Made by a program: the position numbers and the translations under genes. Positions 5,712 to 5,747 of a stretch of DNA of 5,747 nucleotides are shown piece after piece (within the stretch, counting starts at the first letter, position 1; the number at the start of each line of letters is the position of its first letter). The stretch comes from Oscillospiraceae bacterium. GTDB lineage: Bacteria; Bacillota; Clostridia; Oscillospirales; Oscillospiraceae. A model generated the notes under the pieces. That model was not told the origin of the DNA and did no database searches. It was given only the letters and a program-made list of their open reading frames with translations. The stretch spans positions 1-5,747 of the forward strand of contig JAGBGB010000101.1 in assembly GCA_017936205.1 (NCBI GenBank). Reading direction: 5' to 3'.

Positions 5712-5747
5712 GGTTCATGGCGGAACGGCATGAATACAAAAACCACC

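Overview
The window looks like chromosomal DNA of an anaerobic Firmicute, most likely a gut Clostridia/Oscillospiraceae-type organism. This is inferred from a BspA-like leucine-rich-repeat surface protein ending in three S-layer homology (SLH) domains of the 'CTRGQ(I/V)VTFLWRA' type, from a fragment resembling acetyl-CoA synthase (acsB/cdhC) of the Wood-Ljungdahl pathway, and from GC-rich intergenic repeats containing 'GTAGGGGCGCGCATTGCGC'. The species cannot be determined from the window.

Layout: positions 1-155 are non-coding and contain one copy of the intergenic repeat. A strong hairpin terminator (156-204) ends the dominant gene, which lies on the minus strand (4946 or 4955 down to 213). 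It encodes a secreted, wall-anchored protein of about 1577-1580 residues: signal peptide, acidic linker, about 18 BspA-type leucine-rich repeats, one isolated Cys/His module, a central region of about 390 residues with no family I can name, an InlB-type B-repeat, five tandem Cys/His modules with near-invariant spacing, and three SLH domains repeating every 61 residues. A good sigma-A-type promoter (TTGACA, 17 bp, TATCAT; 5043-5071) and a leader of about 90 nt with a small hairpin precede it.

Upstream of that promoter the region is rearranged. On the minus strand, 5185-5361 encodes what looks like the C-terminal end of acetyl-CoA synthase, still followed by its own hairpin terminator (5138-5170) but lacking the rest of the gene. 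On the plus strand an open frame to 5571 crosses this remnant antisense and continues into about 210 bases of coding-like sequence of unknown origin. The window ends in an inverted copy of the same intergenic repeat seen at the left edge, with 21 bases matching perfectly.

The window therefore holds one intact cell-surface gene with its own promoter and terminator beside a decayed junction. I see no operon, phage, CRISPR, tRNA or rRNA, and no clear multi-gene system. The points most worth a second look are the repeated Cys/His module, the unnamed central region, the acsB remnant with the chimeric frame across it, and the flanking inverted repeats.
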